This document shows positions 12,776-25,260 of a DNA stretch of 64,000 nucleotides, piece by piece. The stretch is from assembly GCA_951213105.1 (NCBI GenBank), contig OX578152.1, positions 69,108,727 to 69,172,726 of the forward strand, read 5' to 3'. The position numbers were made by a program, and so were the translations under genes. The notes under the pieces were generated by a model. The model ran no database searches, was not told the DNA's origin, and saw only the letters and a list, made by a program, of their open reading frames with translations. Position 1 is the first letter of the stretch. Each line of letters begins with the position of its first letter. This stretch comes from Amaurobius ferox. Its lineage: Eukaryota > Arthropoda > Arachnida > Araneae > Amaurobiidae.

Positions 12776-13720
12776 ATCTCCTTTTATTTATTTATTTTTA
12801 TTAGAAATCGGTTTAGAGGAGTCTGTCGTATCTGGATTATTGTGTTGTCTGGATGTACTGGTGGTCCTAAATGGGAAGGATTTAAGATTAAACGTTTATT
12901 TTGCTAACTTCTTCTTGCACTCACGGAGAATCATCTAAACTCTGCCTTTGGAGATTGAATCAGCAGGGAACTCCATATGATATCACTGCAAATAATTAAA
13001 AAAAAATCTAAAAATTTAAAAGTGTTACATTTTTTTTTTACCAGACCGTCCGGTTTACTCCAAAGTTTAGATAGCTAAAAAACGGTCTGCCAAACAATAA
13101 TTATATAAATTATATAAATTTATACATTCAAAACTTAACAGGAACTACATCAATATAGTACAAATAAGACGATCATACTATAGAAAATACTAAAATGAAG
13201 TATATAGATAGCAATAACAAAACAAAAACAATGAAGAGTAGAAAAGTAAAAATATTGAGTGTAAATTACAGGACTAAAAAGCAGAATTTAGCAAAGAAAA
13301 CCACAAACCAAAAGGAAATAAAATATAAAAATAAACACAAAACTGATGATCATATAAGAAGATTTTCAACAAATTAAAAAGACGCATTAGATATTATATG
13401 CAATATTAAAAAATATAGATTAGGAACATTAGCCGGAGATCACATTAAGAACATTACTAAATATTACATTACAATATTACTCGAAAATATTACATTATGA
13501 ATATTAGCCGGAGTGTACCAATTTTATAAATTCAAGATGATGACTAATATCAAAAGTAGGTTAAAAAGAGAGAAAAATATATAAGAAAGCCAGGGGCTCC
13601 AAAAAATAAAGAAAAAAAAATATTCCTCATCCATTTCTTCTGTAATTTCATGTGCAATGATAATATTACAGGTTTATTGCAAATAATTAATCGGGTTTAA
13701 CCTAGAATAAAGAACTTATC
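12776..13720. other. 5' flank of the minus-strand gene, AT-rich
   Basis: No gene recognised. The lysine-rich 60-codon frame at 13195-13377 is what chance gives in A-rich DNA. No promoter element could be assigned. Confidence 0.5.
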
Positions 13721-13795
13721 TGCCCCAAACGGGAATCGAACCCTGAATCTTCGAACTGGCCAGCCGACGCTCTACCGTTAAGCTACTGGGTCGGA
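13721..13795 (-). tRNA. tRNA-like sequence, probably a tRNA pseudogene or SINE head
   Basis: On the minus strand it has a good A box (TAGCTTAACGGTAGAGC) and a perfect B box (GGTTCGATTCC). The acceptor ends can pair at 6 of 7 positions (GACCCAG with TTGGGGC) and the D arm pairs fully. Against a working tRNA: the anticodon loop lacks U33 and the anticodon and T stems carry mismatches. Downstream on this strand is a segment with AATAAACCTGTAA that recurs in the opposite orientation near 14224, which fits a SINE body. Confidence 0.45.
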
Positions 13796-14662
13796 AATAC
13801 AAGCTCTAATTGTCAAAGTGAATTCTGCGAAGTCCTATATTTTCCAAGTTATGGATCGCACTTGTTCGTGATAATCAGGTAATAGAAGGGAATATCTCAA
13901 ACTTGGAAATTTTCGCCTTCAGATTTTCCCCTGTGACATACCAGGTGACAGCATGAGCAGCATTTCTAAAATTAGTGTCTTCTGCGCAATTTCACAGACA
14001 AAGATGTATTGCTACTTTGATGACCATCAACGCTGAGATGCTGATACATTTGTGGACCGAACTTCACTATCGCATGAACATATGTCGTGTAACGTGTGAA
14101 GTGTACATTTATAGTGTTATGACTAAAACTATGACAATTTTTAGTTCTTTTCGTATAGCACTCATTGTTTTATGCTTAATATTTTGCGAAATACGCTGTT
14201 TTGAGACCCGATGAATTGTTTGTAATAAACCTGTAAAAATTTTAACATTAGAAATGGAAGAATTAATATTATTAACTTTGGAGAACTGATGATCCTTATT
14301 ATAGCTGGACAGCTTTGATAAATGAAATTTCTTAGAATATGTGGAGGAAAAAATACAATGTTTGATATATTCGATAAAGATGCAAAGAGAGTATTGGGTA
14401 CTTTTAGTTTTTCGTTTATAGAGTTTATAGTTAGTTTATATTTATGCATTAAAAAGAAAACATTTGTTTTGAGTCGGCAGCGCATGCAATTCACATACAG
14501 CACTGTCATTACTTGTATTAGGCCAGTGATCTCCAACTTCGCCCAGTAGATGTATCATCCATTCCCTAGCTGCCTGAATAGAGAGCTAAGGGTGTCAGAG
14601 TTGGTTCGTGGGGCCAGCATAGGGAAATGATCAGATAGCAATATTTTGGGACTTCAAGGTGC
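13796..14662. other. Intergenic DNA
   Basis: No recognisable coding sequence. A block with TTTGTAATAAACCTGTAA near 14219-14237 resembles, inverted, the flank of the tRNA-like sequence at 13721-13795. Confidence 0.45.
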
Positions 14663-14893
14663 AAAAACGCTATACTAATAAACAAATATGTGATACAAAG
14701 ATTTCCATCCAGTGATTTAATAAAATATGCCTTTTGCTAACGATCATTGTTCCTTTGAAATTGCGTCGTTAATAACAGTAGAAAAGCTATACTAAGAAAC
14801 AAATATTTGATAGACGTATTTCCATTCAGTGATTTAGTAAGATATGTCACTTGTTAACGATCATTGTTCTTTTGCAATTATGTCGTTAATATG
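14663..14893 (+). repeat. Diverged tandem duplication, about 115-bp unit
   Basis: Two adjacent copies share GCTATACTAA, CAGTGATTTA and AACGATCATTGTTC in the same order, ending in TCGTTAAT. They are visibly diverged, so the duplication is old. Confidence 0.75.
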
Positions 14894-15199
14894 CAAGCAA
14901 AAGAACTTTCCTGATTGCGTTACTGATTGAGACGTCAGCATTAAGAAATTCTTCTTCAAATTCACATCTCACATTCTGGCGAAAAATCGTTAAAAATGTA
15001 GACTTCTTTGATTCCTGTTATTTAGTAACATCCACATGAAAAGTTTTCTAATTGAGCCTATTTTGAAAATAATTTATCCTGTACAAAATGGTAAGAATTC
15101 GTTTTTCCCATAAGCGTACATAAAATCTTTTATGTAACTTAAAAAAATAACAGTTTCTGATAAAATATATATATTATGTAGTGTGCCTTTGACAATCCA

Positions 15200-15308
15200 T
15201 TTTTATCAACCCATTCCATCTGCTCCAATTTTTGTCAACCCATTCCATCTGTTCCAATTTTTATCAACCTATTCCATCTGTTCCAATTTTTATCGACCCA
15301 TTCCACCT
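15200..15308 (+). repeat. 29-bp minisatellite, nearly four copies
   Basis: TCAAC/TCGAC markers recur at 15206, 15235, 15264 and 15293, an exact 29-bp period, with the core CATTCCATCTGTTCCAATTT. It lies just beyond the 3' end of the neighbouring pseudogene. Confidence 0.85.
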
Positions 15309-15310
15309 GT

Positions 15311-17768
15311 TTACCTCGCATCGATATCTTTATGATTGTGATATTTTTCATAGAGATCTTTCTCATACATCTGTTTCTCATCGACGTATTTTTCATTGAC
15401 ATCTTTCGCATCGAGATCTTCCCGAAGGTGAAAATGCTTGACGTCCTCATTGAAATTTTTTGCAGTTTGTGCATTTGACAGACGCCATTTCAAATACTGC
15501 GAAACAGTTTCTATGTCACTATCCCAAAGCAGGTCTGAAATTGTTCTTATCACATGCTCTTTATATATGAAGTCTGAACTTACCACATCGATTTCTTCTG
15601 GAGATAGCTCTAACCACTCGAGTAAAAGGTCGGCATTCTAACATTTTTTATAATAAACCAATTGTATCAGCACGTCTTCGTGAAAATATTTTTCAAAAAG
15701 TGTCCGCTTGAAAAGTTTTCTATCTATCTTGGAAGGAAATACTCAATTTAGAGTATTCAACATTCTAGATATTAAATACATGACATTTTTTTCCGCCGTA
15801 CATTTATATTTAATCTTAAAAAGATATTATATTTATCTAAAACGGTGATAAACTGTTCTTTGTATTGCTTTAGAGCGGTTTCAGAGGTCAAACACCACTC
15901 CAATATTCCATCCACACAATCAGTATAGGAGTCTTTCATTAAATAAGTAAGAGAAGAGCCCTTTGTGGATCCCACAACACAATGACATCAGAATAAAAGT
16001 GTCTGTTCAACAACCAATTCACGGAAACTCCACTCTCTAAAATCATACCCCAAATTAGTTTAGGCCTAAAATCAGAAATGTCCGCCTCTGGAAAAGCACC
16101 CCACCTCAACAACGAAATCAAATACTCTATTTTCTCCAGATACAGAAGCCAAAAACAGCTTTCTTTCCCTTTCCATGCTAGCAAAATCCACTTTTTAAAA
16201 TCAGTTACTTCCTCTTTTGACAAACACCAACCGGACATGATATCGACCTTTACATGATTTTTACCCTCGATAAAATAGTAAGAAAAAAGCAATCCATTGT
16301 TGTACATTAGTGATCTCCTTTCCTCCACTGTTGCGCGTTGCAAAATATTATGAATTGCTTCTGTGTCTTTATGAGTTAAGACTCGATCTCTTACAATGCT
16401 AACCATTTTAGGAACTAGCTGCGTCTCAAATAAATAGCGACAATAATTCTCTGGCGATATTTCACATAACTCTATCAATAAGCATCCACAATCGAAAAAA
16501 ATTTAACACGCTTTTAATGCCGTTGAAATCATACTTTTCAAATAAATCAAATAACAAACGATAATAGTGAATTTTTGTTAAAATGCTCCACAACTTGGTG
16601 ATAACTGTTATAAAATATCCCTGATTCGGAGATTCTAAAAAATAATCGAATACTTCACGTCGATATTCATCGTGCAGGTGAATTTATGAAATAGAATAAT
16701 TTGTTCCCCAGACATCTGTGATGCAAGAAAATACAAAATATCGCTATAATGTGCCTTCATGGTGCACCAATATTTTGAATGGAACACGCTATACTGACAA
16801 CACTTCCCACTCACTGTTTTCTCATTTTTCCATATGTGATTATATTCTGACAACACGCTCAGAGCAGCTGTAACAATGGTTTTCTGCCTCCTATTTTCGC
16901 ACATTGCAGCCCAGCAATAAACAACAGCTGTTCTCCGCCCTTCCTTAACAGCTTCCTCAAATCCGCGTTGCCAGAATAGGTCCTCAAACCTCTCTTCCCG
17001 TCTTCCTGCCATACGGTAAGACCACAGTCTGACTAAATTCGATTGCCTATAATTGCGATGGCATTGTTCCTTTAAAAACTTTTCCCGACGTTCTGCAGGA
17101 CATCGATTCCACAGAGGACGAATGTAGGACACTATAAAGTGCAAACATGCTAATTGATAGCGCTCTGATACTGGAATTTTATCATCTTTCACCAATCGTT
17201 CTGCTACCTGTCTTTCATTTATTCTTCCTTCTGCCGTCCAGTCTGAGGGGGTTAAAATCTGATCTTGAGGATGAGGAATCTTAGAAAGCCAATTTCTGTG
17301 TTCTGTGTTCCAGTCAAACAATCGAAGGGCTGTTAACCAGATACGATCAATAAGAGGCTCCTTTAGTGTGTATGGAAACTTCTTGCATATCGGAAAAAGC
17401 TCTTCTATCAAATATCTTTCTTTCATATGAATCTCAGTCCATTCTGGATGTAATACTCTATCGCATAGGGCCTCTTTCTTCCGAGAAAAATGATGACACA
17501 GCCGCTCCTTTAACGCATACTGCAGCGTCTCGCTCATGTAAGAATGTTTTTCTATCAGATCCCGTTCTTTTAAATGATTCTCAGCCCACTCTGAATATAC
17601 TCTGTCGTCAAGGATGTGCTTCGTCAGAGGAAAATGATGACACAACTGAATAGCTAACCTCGTCATGGACTGTTCTTTCAGTGAGAGTGGAGATTTTTCA
17701 TAACCTTTAATAAAATTTTCGGAGAGAAACTGGTCACTTATACTCATTTTCCTGATGTATTTTGTCAA
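15311..17768 (-). pseudogene. Paralogue of the 10.2-12.8 kb gene, broken by several frameshifts and stops
   Basis: The order of conserved blocks is the same as in the gene at 10200-12775: an MSIS start, TRLAIQLCHHFPLTKHILDD, LIDRIWLTALRLFDWNTEH, a GRRTAVVYCW motif, then ISPENYCRYLF, the LIWGMILESGVSVNW block and a short L-x-E-K tail near 15330-15420. The frame is lost near 16680, has stops near 16500, shifts again near 15960 and decays before 15590. Near the N-terminus it has an extra unit of about 50 residues: the HHFPLTKHILD...LKERL segment is followed by a second diverged copy (HHFSRKKEALCDRVLHPEW). The two loci are tandem, same strand, about 2.5 kb apart, so local gene duplication is likely. 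Confidence 0.8.
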
Positions 17769-18360
17769 AGAATATATACATATATGTATTTTGATACAAT
17801 TAAAAACCCAGTGTAACTTTTAGCTACCATTAAACACTTTTACACAAACTTCTGAACTTTGCACTGTATTTTTAGCAGTTTTACATCTGGAACTTGGATA
17901 ATGATAGTGAGAAAATTGTGTATGTAGTATTTGAATTCCCATATAAAAGATGCCTGTAGCGTGGATGTAGGTGGTACTGCACTTGCGTTGGATTGTGATT
18001 ACGTCCCAGGAATTGGAAGGTGGAATCGGAACAGCGTGAAAATATGAATGTACTAATTATATGTCTGTCCTCAATGTGTAACGTCCGTAGTGTCTTAAAA
18101 ATAAAGTAATTAAGGCATACCTGGATGTATTCAATGTGTCGTTCCAAGTCATTAATGAAAAGGTGATAATCAAGAAGGGAACCAAATTACTGAACCACCC
18201 AAGATTGCGCCAGAATGTATTTTTCACGTAATGTAGACACACAAATGCACTTTACATTGGATGTTGCGTAGCAACCATGTTTTAATCGTTCTCACCACTC
18301 ATGACGTAAAGCAGTCTTAATTTTGTATATGGAAAGACCTTGGACACATTTAAATTCTTC
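17769..18360. other. Intergenic DNA
   Basis: No supported gene or repeat. Short frames at 17881-18147 and 18057-18242 show no recognisable family. Confidence 0.45.
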
Positions 18361-18583
18361 ACGCTGCTACAACTGCCGCCGTGTTCATGCGGAGTACGAT
18401 CACGTTAAACATGTGGGTCCTTAAGTCCCTCCGAGAGTTGGTGGTAGGGGAAGGAGGGTACGGTCCCTGTGGATGCCTCCCCCACTGGGTTCCGGTCTAA
18501 ATTGGGTGGCTCTTCCCGGCCGTCCAAACAGTTACCTTACACCTTTCTTGTAGGTCGGACGGTCTGGGTCTCAACAACAACAA
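18361..18583 (+). mobile_element. SINE, 5'-truncated copy lacking the tRNA head
   Basis: It matches the body of the full-length SINE at 51591-51876 from CGCTGCTA...ACTGCCGC to the (CAA)n tail, including GGGTTCCGGTCTAAATTG and GGTCGGACGGTCTGGGTCTC. The tRNA-related head is missing, as expected for a truncated retroposed copy. Confidence 0.9.
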
Positions 18584-20281
18584 TATTTAAATTTTTATTT
18601 AGTTATGCTTTCATGTAGAGGATATAGGAGAAATGGCGCAGCAAGTTGTCCTTTCCAACCATCATATGCCGATACACAGAATTCTTATACGTGTTTAAGT
18701 GCGGTAATAATTGCTCCAGTCTCGTTCAGGATACTGAAAAACTTTCACTTCTCTTACAATTTTAAGAGGAGCAACACGGGATTTCTGCTACTTGTATGGA
18801 GCTTGTGGAACTTGCGTGATTTGTGGAACCACCGCCTATATCTGGATGAAAAGTGCATGAAATAAATTCTTTTCTAAGTGTCTCTCTGATTTCTTGGAAA
18901 ATTGCTATCAATAAACATTAGCATTACAAAATCGAGATTCTATTGTTCTCGGACATGGGCAATGGGGTCTCATGGGCAATCTTCTCAAAGGTTTTATTCT
19001 ATAGATATATAAGCTGTGAATGAGGACGATTCGAGATATAGTTTTGCTCCACAAATTCCTTCTTGGACACGCGTTGAGGCTCCTCCAAATATAGAAAAGG
19101 ACATCAGTAACTCCACAAGATCTCACTGAAATGAAAGTAAAATAAAGAGGAAAGAAAACATCTGGAAGGTAAGTCATCACTCGATTGTCTTATACATTCA
19201 AATTTTATGGTATTTAGTTTTCATATCACAATCATAATCAAAATCAAATAAAACATATATATATTTCAAATTTCGTGCCCAACTTATTTTTCAAAATATT
19301 TCATAAAAAATCAATAAAAGTTTCTTTTCCCAGTTGTCAACAGCTTAGTGCCGCCGATGTAGATATAAAAGTCTTGAAAGTAACTTCGAAAATAATTTTA
19401 TTTTTCTAAGCAACAGAAAAAAATTATTTCCATTCTGTAAAAAAAAAAAATGAAATCATATTAAGAAAACTCCAATATCGTTTGAGACAATCATTCAGGA
19501 GCAGCTGGAATAAGATAAGTAGCCCTGCATTGTATGCATTTCTATGGCGAAAGGCCTAAATTATTTATTAAAACTGTCCATTTTGTAAAAATAAATAATG
19601 AGCGCAATACAAATTAGACCTGAGACAATAAAGAATATTCTTACACATTCAAAATTATTTTACCTTTCAATTTATTTTTTTTCTCCCTATATTTACTCTG
19701 TCGTACAAGTATGAAAAAATACAAAAGTACATATACTAAATACTACCCCTTTTCTATTGTGTGAACTAACAACAGCAACTTAGTTTACTAACACTAGCGA
19801 CAACTAGATATAATTCTCAAAGCATTATGGCATTTGGAAGAGTTTCATCCATATGAGTTTTATCTCCTTCTTTCTAACTCCATGGTTTAAATATAGCTAT
19901 CAATCGTATGGAACTGTAATCAATCAATCGTATGGAATCAATCGTATGGAAGCCTGACTACTTTTTATTTAATTTCCTCCAAATGTGATTTTGAACTTGG
20001 CCTTTGCAGTTTCGTTTCACTTATGCTAAAGTGTACATGAATTTGATGCCAGCTGCATGGAAGAACCAAAGCTGTCTGTTCTTATAGAAGTTCACAATAG
20101 TGCGGATTATGGTATTGTGGATTACGTCAATTCCATTCAGATGAACGCATAATAAACACGAAACCGGTCCGATAATGATAGAATTTTAAAATATAATTTT
20201 ATTAACGTCGGATTTCGGATCACCCATTCCGGATTCGTGTCGGTTTGATGGGTAGTAATTTTCTCAGTCGAGAGTCATTTT
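18584..20281. other. AT-rich intergenic DNA
   Basis: No coding region or repeat boundaries recognised. A short local repeat of CAATCGTATGGAA occurs near 19900-19950. Confidence 0.5.
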
Positions 20282-20311
20282 TACTTCCTCATACGTAGTA
20301 TTGAGAAAGTA
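20282..20311 (+). mobile_element. Left-end hairpin of a family C repeat, cut by an insertion
   Basis: TTACTTCCTCATACGTAGTA followed by TTGAGAAAGTA is the family C left hairpin (compare 30317-30350). Family C sequence resumes at about 22118 after the Tigger-like insertion. Confidence 0.65.
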
Positions 20312-22016
20312 CAGTCAACCTTCCTATAACGCGATTAATTCGCACCGCTTTATATGGAAATCGCGTTTTAAGGAACTCAGATCAATTTATACCGTGCTGT
20401 ATGAAAACAGCATACCGTGTTGTATGGAAACCGCGTTATAAGAAACTTATAATTAGTAACAAGAAAGATCAATCATGCTTAAAGCATTGATTATGAGACA
20501 CTTTGCAACTTCAATGCAATTTTATTTAAACATCTCTAAAATGCAATACATTCCTCGGTAATATTTTAAAACTTATCACAATACTACATTAATTTATTAT
20601 ATTTGAAAACTTAAACCTTCATCGAAAAAAATAAACTTCATTCAAATGACGGCATTGAAATATAAATTGCCTGGTTTAAACATCTCTAAAATGTGATACA
20701 TTCCTCTGTAATAATTTTAGAATTATCATAATACTACGATAATTTATTATATTTGAAAACTTCATCGAAAACAACTGAAATTCATTCAAATGACGTCATA
20801 GAAAAAATAACACGCCTGGCTCTCTCAATAAATGCAGCATTTCATTCATAAATAATTTCCCATTCATGTCATTCATCACAATACTATAATAATTTATTTT
20901 ATTTAAAAATTAAGATCATGGAGCTACAAGTAATTAAACTCAATGCTTAAAACTTCACTGAAAAAAATCGTCCATCTCTTTGTAAAATCAGTGAATATTT
21001 CATTCATATCAGCTATGCAGACTCCATGAACTAAATGATTTTGTGTTAAAGAAATACAGCAATTCTAATACAACTCATTCTGCATATTTTGCTGTTTACA
21101 TTTTACATAGGAGAAAAATAGGCTTCGTTGTAGAAATAATCAAATTTGGATGAAAATTTAAACTCAAATATATTGTAATTAAATTGTTTCAGTATGTAGA
21201 TGCACAGAATTTAAGCAAAAATAAAGTAGTTTTAGGACGGATACAACACTCAATATGAATTAAAAAGAACTTTAAAAATCACGATTTTGAGACAAGATGG
21301 ATGCCATATTTCATTTTGAAGTGGGTCACGTGATCGCTTCATATAAGAGGTGTTATTATTATTTTAATTTTTATTTAAAAAACTACTGAATATATTTCGC
21401 TGAATTTTTTTTTATATATTTTATGGAACACATTTGAATATTACCTAAAATTTTCGAAGCAATTTGTGAATTTTAAATCCGCTTAAAAAATGTTTGAGAA
21501 ATTAGGTCCCATAGGGCTCAATGTATTTCATTTTTTCGACCCGGGTTCAATCCAAAACTAATTGGGTGACATTATTCATTTATATTCCCATAGGTTCTAC
21601 AGACCGTCTGAACAACATACTAAAATTTCATTTTGATTAAGTCATTTTTAAGGCAGTTATCGTGCTAACGGACAGACAGGCAGACAGAATGAACAAAGTC
21701 ATAAACACTTTTCAACTTTGTTGTAAAGTGTTAAAAAATAGAAGATTTATATCTCTTTATATGGAAACCGCAATGCTGTATATTTCTGCATTTACAAGGG
21801 ATTTCCCTGATAACAGAAATTGAAAAATGGTGATGTACGTGAATTAAAAAACAGGGAAAATTCCCTTTAATTTCAACCGTAGAAGTGTAATAGAAAAATT
21901 CATGCTGTAAGGAGATTGCTTAAGCTAATTGAATTGTATTATAGAGGAACCGCTTTATAAGACTACCGCGTTATATGGAAACCGCGTTTTATGAGTACCG
22001 CGTTATTGGAGGGCTG
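20312..22016 (+). mobile_element. pogo/Tigger-like DNA transposon, non-autonomous
   Basis: The left end begins CAGTCAACCTTCCTATAACG right after a TA. The right end, inverted, reads CAGCCCTCCAATAACGCG. Both ends carry repeated blocks of the type ACCGCGTTATATGGAAACCG, typical of pogo/Tigger inverted termini. There is no transposase frame in the 1.7 kb interior. A TA is visible only on the left; further ACCGCGTTAT blocks lie beyond the right end to about 22075, so the right boundary is less certain. Confidence 0.6.
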
Positions 22017-22117
22017 TCGCAATTTTTGCTCTGCATTTTATGGAAACCGCGTTATGAGAATACTGCGTTATATGAATTAAATTGAGAATATGAGATTATT
22101 CTTTAGAGTTATATAAG

Positions 22118-22800
22118 AATACTGGTGGAGTGTATCGTTTTCGCGAAAATTTTCGATTTCGAGATTTTAATGCCGATATATGTTTCAAGACCTCCTGGAC
22201 ACGTTTCGACTATTTTTGGAGGGATGTCCGCTTGTCTGTCTGTATGTATGTTTATGGTCAATTTCTTTTGTACACAACAGCGGGCACAAATATTAATGTA
22301 TTTTCACGAAACTTAATACCCTGCTTTGTTATCAAAAAATCCAGAACTAGATAGAATGTTTTTAAACTTCGAGTGAAAACTTCTAAATGTATTTGAAATT
22401 TTATATCTTCTTAACATGGTAGCATAGGACAAAACTTGACATAATTATGCATAAAAGGGTTTACTTATGGTTAAATGATCACGAGACTTTATAGTTTCAA
22501 TAATTGTTGTTAAAAAGGCAGCGATACAATTTTGTTTGCTCGTGACGTAATTGCCCCCCCCCCCTTTGGGTATCAAGTTACCCGCCCCCGGGGGTACATT
22601 GTTAAGTATGGTATGAATCGAAATATGTTTTAAAGCCCTTTAAAGTGAAGGGTAACACGTTTTATTTGTAATCATTTGGACCTATGGTACCGATTTCTCA
22701 TAAATTTCCCTGTAAAATTTGAAAAAGAAATAGCTACAAAAAATAGTTTCTGGTATGAGAGAGTCGAGTTGTGCCCCACTTCAATTAATTTTTTATTTCA
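22118..22800 (+). mobile_element. Hairpin-ended repeat, family C (remainder)
   Basis: It aligns block by block with the copies at 30318 and 34442: TTTTCGATTTCGAG, AAGACCTCCTGGACACGTTT, GATGTCCGCTTGTCTGTCTG, GCATAGGACAAAAC, ATGATCACGA, a polypyrimidine/C tract and GAAGGGTAACA. No coding capacity. Confidence 0.7.
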
Positions 22801-22814
22801 GGTGCAGGTCGAGT

Positions 22815-24100
22815 CAAACCCGACCCGCGCAGGACTCCTCTGTGGACGCGATATCTCCTGAACAGATAGCGAGCGTTTCGTATAAAATTTGGTTCAAAAA
22901 TTATAATTGGTGACTATTGAAACATAATTAATTTAAAACCCGATCGAACGTTCGGAAAATCCCCCACCCCCACCCCCCTAGATTTCGCAATGGAATTTTG
23001 AAAAAAATGTTTAAAAAATCAGAACATTCATTAATATTAAATAAATATTTATTTTGGACGTAATGCATCATTAGAAAACGAATAGCACCCATTTTATAAT
23101 TCTAGCAGGAACCAACTCGAGATGTTATACTTTTTACATGAAACTTTATCGAAAAAGTTACATAGAAGTAAAACAGTAGGGTGAGTGTTAATAAATCTTC
23201 TGCCCTATCCGCGTTCTGTTAACTTTCGCAGATCACGTTTTTCGCCGAAATTCTGTTCAAACAGTTGCGAAATATTTTCTGAAAGATAAAATGCAATGCT
23301 TAGATTATATTAAAACTAAATTTAATACTCAATAAAATATAGAACATACTTTTTATTTTAATCTAAAATATTTTTGGTGCTGCCATCTGTTTTCGTCATT
23401 TAATTCATACCGACTATTTTTATTTTTTAATGAACATTTTTAAATGTCCATTCCTTCTAATACGGTATGAAATACAACAACAGATCATATATAATAATAC
23501 CACAATCACGGAAAGGTAATTTCTCATTCTATAAATTTGATAAGGGTAATGAATGTACATCCCTGAGGACTGCAGCTTTGTCTTTAAGTTCCTTTGTCTT
23601 CAAGTCTAAGTACCTTTCTGTGATTGTGGCATTATTATATATGATCTGTTGTTGTATTTAATACTGTATTAGCAGGAATAGACATTTAAAAATGCTCATT
23701 AAAAATAGAAATGGTCGGTATGAATTAAATTACGACAGAGGTGGCAGCACCAAAAATATGTTGGATTAAAATAAAAAATATATTCTATATTTTATTGAGT
23801 ATTAAATTTAGTTTTATTATGATCTAATCTAAGCATTGCATTTTATCTTTCAGAAAATGTTTCGCAAATGTTTGAGCAGAATTTCGGCGGAAAACGTGAT
23901 CTGCGAAAGTCAACAACGAGCGGATAGGGCAGAAGATTTACTGACGCTCACCTTTAAATATGTTCACTTTCTATATATAATATTATATGCGAGAAATACC
24001 ATTTTCGTGGATCGAGCTCATTCCATTTGAAAGAATACACATTTTGTAATATGTACTTTGTATTTTGTCGCCAAACATTTCGCCAATACGTACAGCTCAC
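22815..24100 (+). mobile_element. Diverged family A-like repeat, interrupted by a foldback element
   Basis: Blocks such as GATATCTCCTGAACAG, AAATTTGGTTCAAAAAT, TTAGAAAACGAATAGCA and, after the interruption, TTCGTGGATCGAGCTCATTC follow the order seen in family A but are much diverged. The element at 23179-23953 is inserted in the middle. Confidence 0.6.
23179..23953. mobile_element. Foldback element with about 340-bp inverted arms
   Basis: The left end GGTGAGTGTTAATAAATC and the right end GATTTACTGACGCTCACC are inverted matches. The pairing continues inward through TTCTGCCCTATCCGC, GATCACGTTTT-CGCCGAAATTC, GCAATGCTTAGAT and CAACAACAGATCATATATAA. The arms (about 23179-23516 and 23605-23953) enclose a loop of about 88 bp. 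No open frame of note. It sits inside a family A-like repeat. Confidence 0.85.
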
Positions 24101-24400
24101 ACTGCTGATAAAGAACAAAATTAAAATAACTTCATTAAAAGCAGCATAAAATACAAAATTAACAGTATCTCGATTAATTAATATAGTATTAACAGATATT
24201 ATTTATTTTGTATTTTATGCTGCTTTTATTTTAATTTTATTCTTTAGGAATTTGAGCTGTACTTATTGGCGAAATATTTGGCATCAAAATACAAACTATT
24301 ATCAAAAGTGCCTTTTGAATACAATGAGTTTGATCCACGAGAAAGTTGTCAGTAAATATCTCGCATGTTATTCACATCTTACATTTATGCCATAGAACAC
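23954..24400. repeat. Imperfect palindrome built from two inverted family A-like segments
   Basis: The left half (to about 24165) and right half (from about 24188) pair through TCGTGGATC / GATCCACGA, GTATTTTG-CGCCAAA and AAAAGCAGCATAAAATACAA. It looks like the 3' part of one repeat facing a fragment of another in opposite orientation. Confidence 0.7.
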
Positions 24401-24447
24401 TATGTTAACGTCAATGGCTTTTTGATACGGATTTCGCATATGAGTAT

Positions 24448-25260
24448 AAAAAATCTGATGTGAGCAGTACATGACTTTCTATACAGAATCAAATTCATTG
24501 TCTCTTTATTTCTTTAATAATTCCTTTAATTGAGTTTAAATGCACTAAATAACACGCATGGTTATTTGAAATTACAGTGAATTTACACTTTTAATTCAGT
24601 TTTTTTCTTTTTTTGGTAACTGGCATTAGTTTCAAAACCGGCGTAGCAAAAATGCGAAAAAAATTATATATCTCGAGAATGACTAGCCCCAACGTAATGG
24701 GGTTGGTCTTGTTCTTTTCATTGTAAAGAATTACGTATAAAAAAAAGTATTTAATTGATATATTTGAGCATACATAATCGTTTATTTTAGATTTTGATGA
24801 ATTTTGCGGACCATTTTGCAAAATAAGGCAGTTTTTTTTTTCTCTCCCAAATAATATCGAAATCTTATCAGCAGCAGGGCAAGCCACAAGTGACTTATAT
24901 CAAATTTTATAAAAATTGGTCAATTAGTTTGTATACTAGAGTGGATATATACGATTTTTGCGGACCATTTCGCAAAAAGGACAGGTTCTTTTATCCCGAA
25001 TCATACCCAAATCTAATCAGCACCAGGATCGCCCGTTAATGACTTTCCTATAGAATTTTAGGAAATTTGGTACATTAGTTTGTGAGTTAGAGTGGATACA
25101 TACATTTCACAGACAGTCACACACACACACACAGTCGTCACGCTAAACATAGTTCCTTCGTGTTCTAGAGGTCCCAAAAGTGTAGATCCGTTGAAAACTC
25201 GAGTTGCGATTTTCGGCATGATTCCAATACTCTCCCAATACATGTATTGCAGGGAAAGTA
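24448..25260 (-). mobile_element. Hairpin-ended repeat, family B (copy B1)
   Basis: Read on the minus strand it starts at 25260 with TACTTTCCCTGCAATACATG and ends at 24448 with the constant right end (inverse of AAAAATCTGATGTG-GCAG). It has a short CA microsatellite at 25118-25133 and the family B blocks CGAGTTTTC, CTAATCAGCACCAGG (inverse) and GGACCATTTCGCAAAAAGG. Its neighbour B2 follows with no spacer. Confidence 0.85.

Noticed and set aside
13195..13377. Lysine-rich 60-residue protein
   Set aside because: Expected by chance in A-rich DNA; no conserved feature.
13721..13795. Functional tRNA gene
   Set aside because: No U33 in the anticodon loop and mismatches in two stems; kept only as a tRNA-like sequence.
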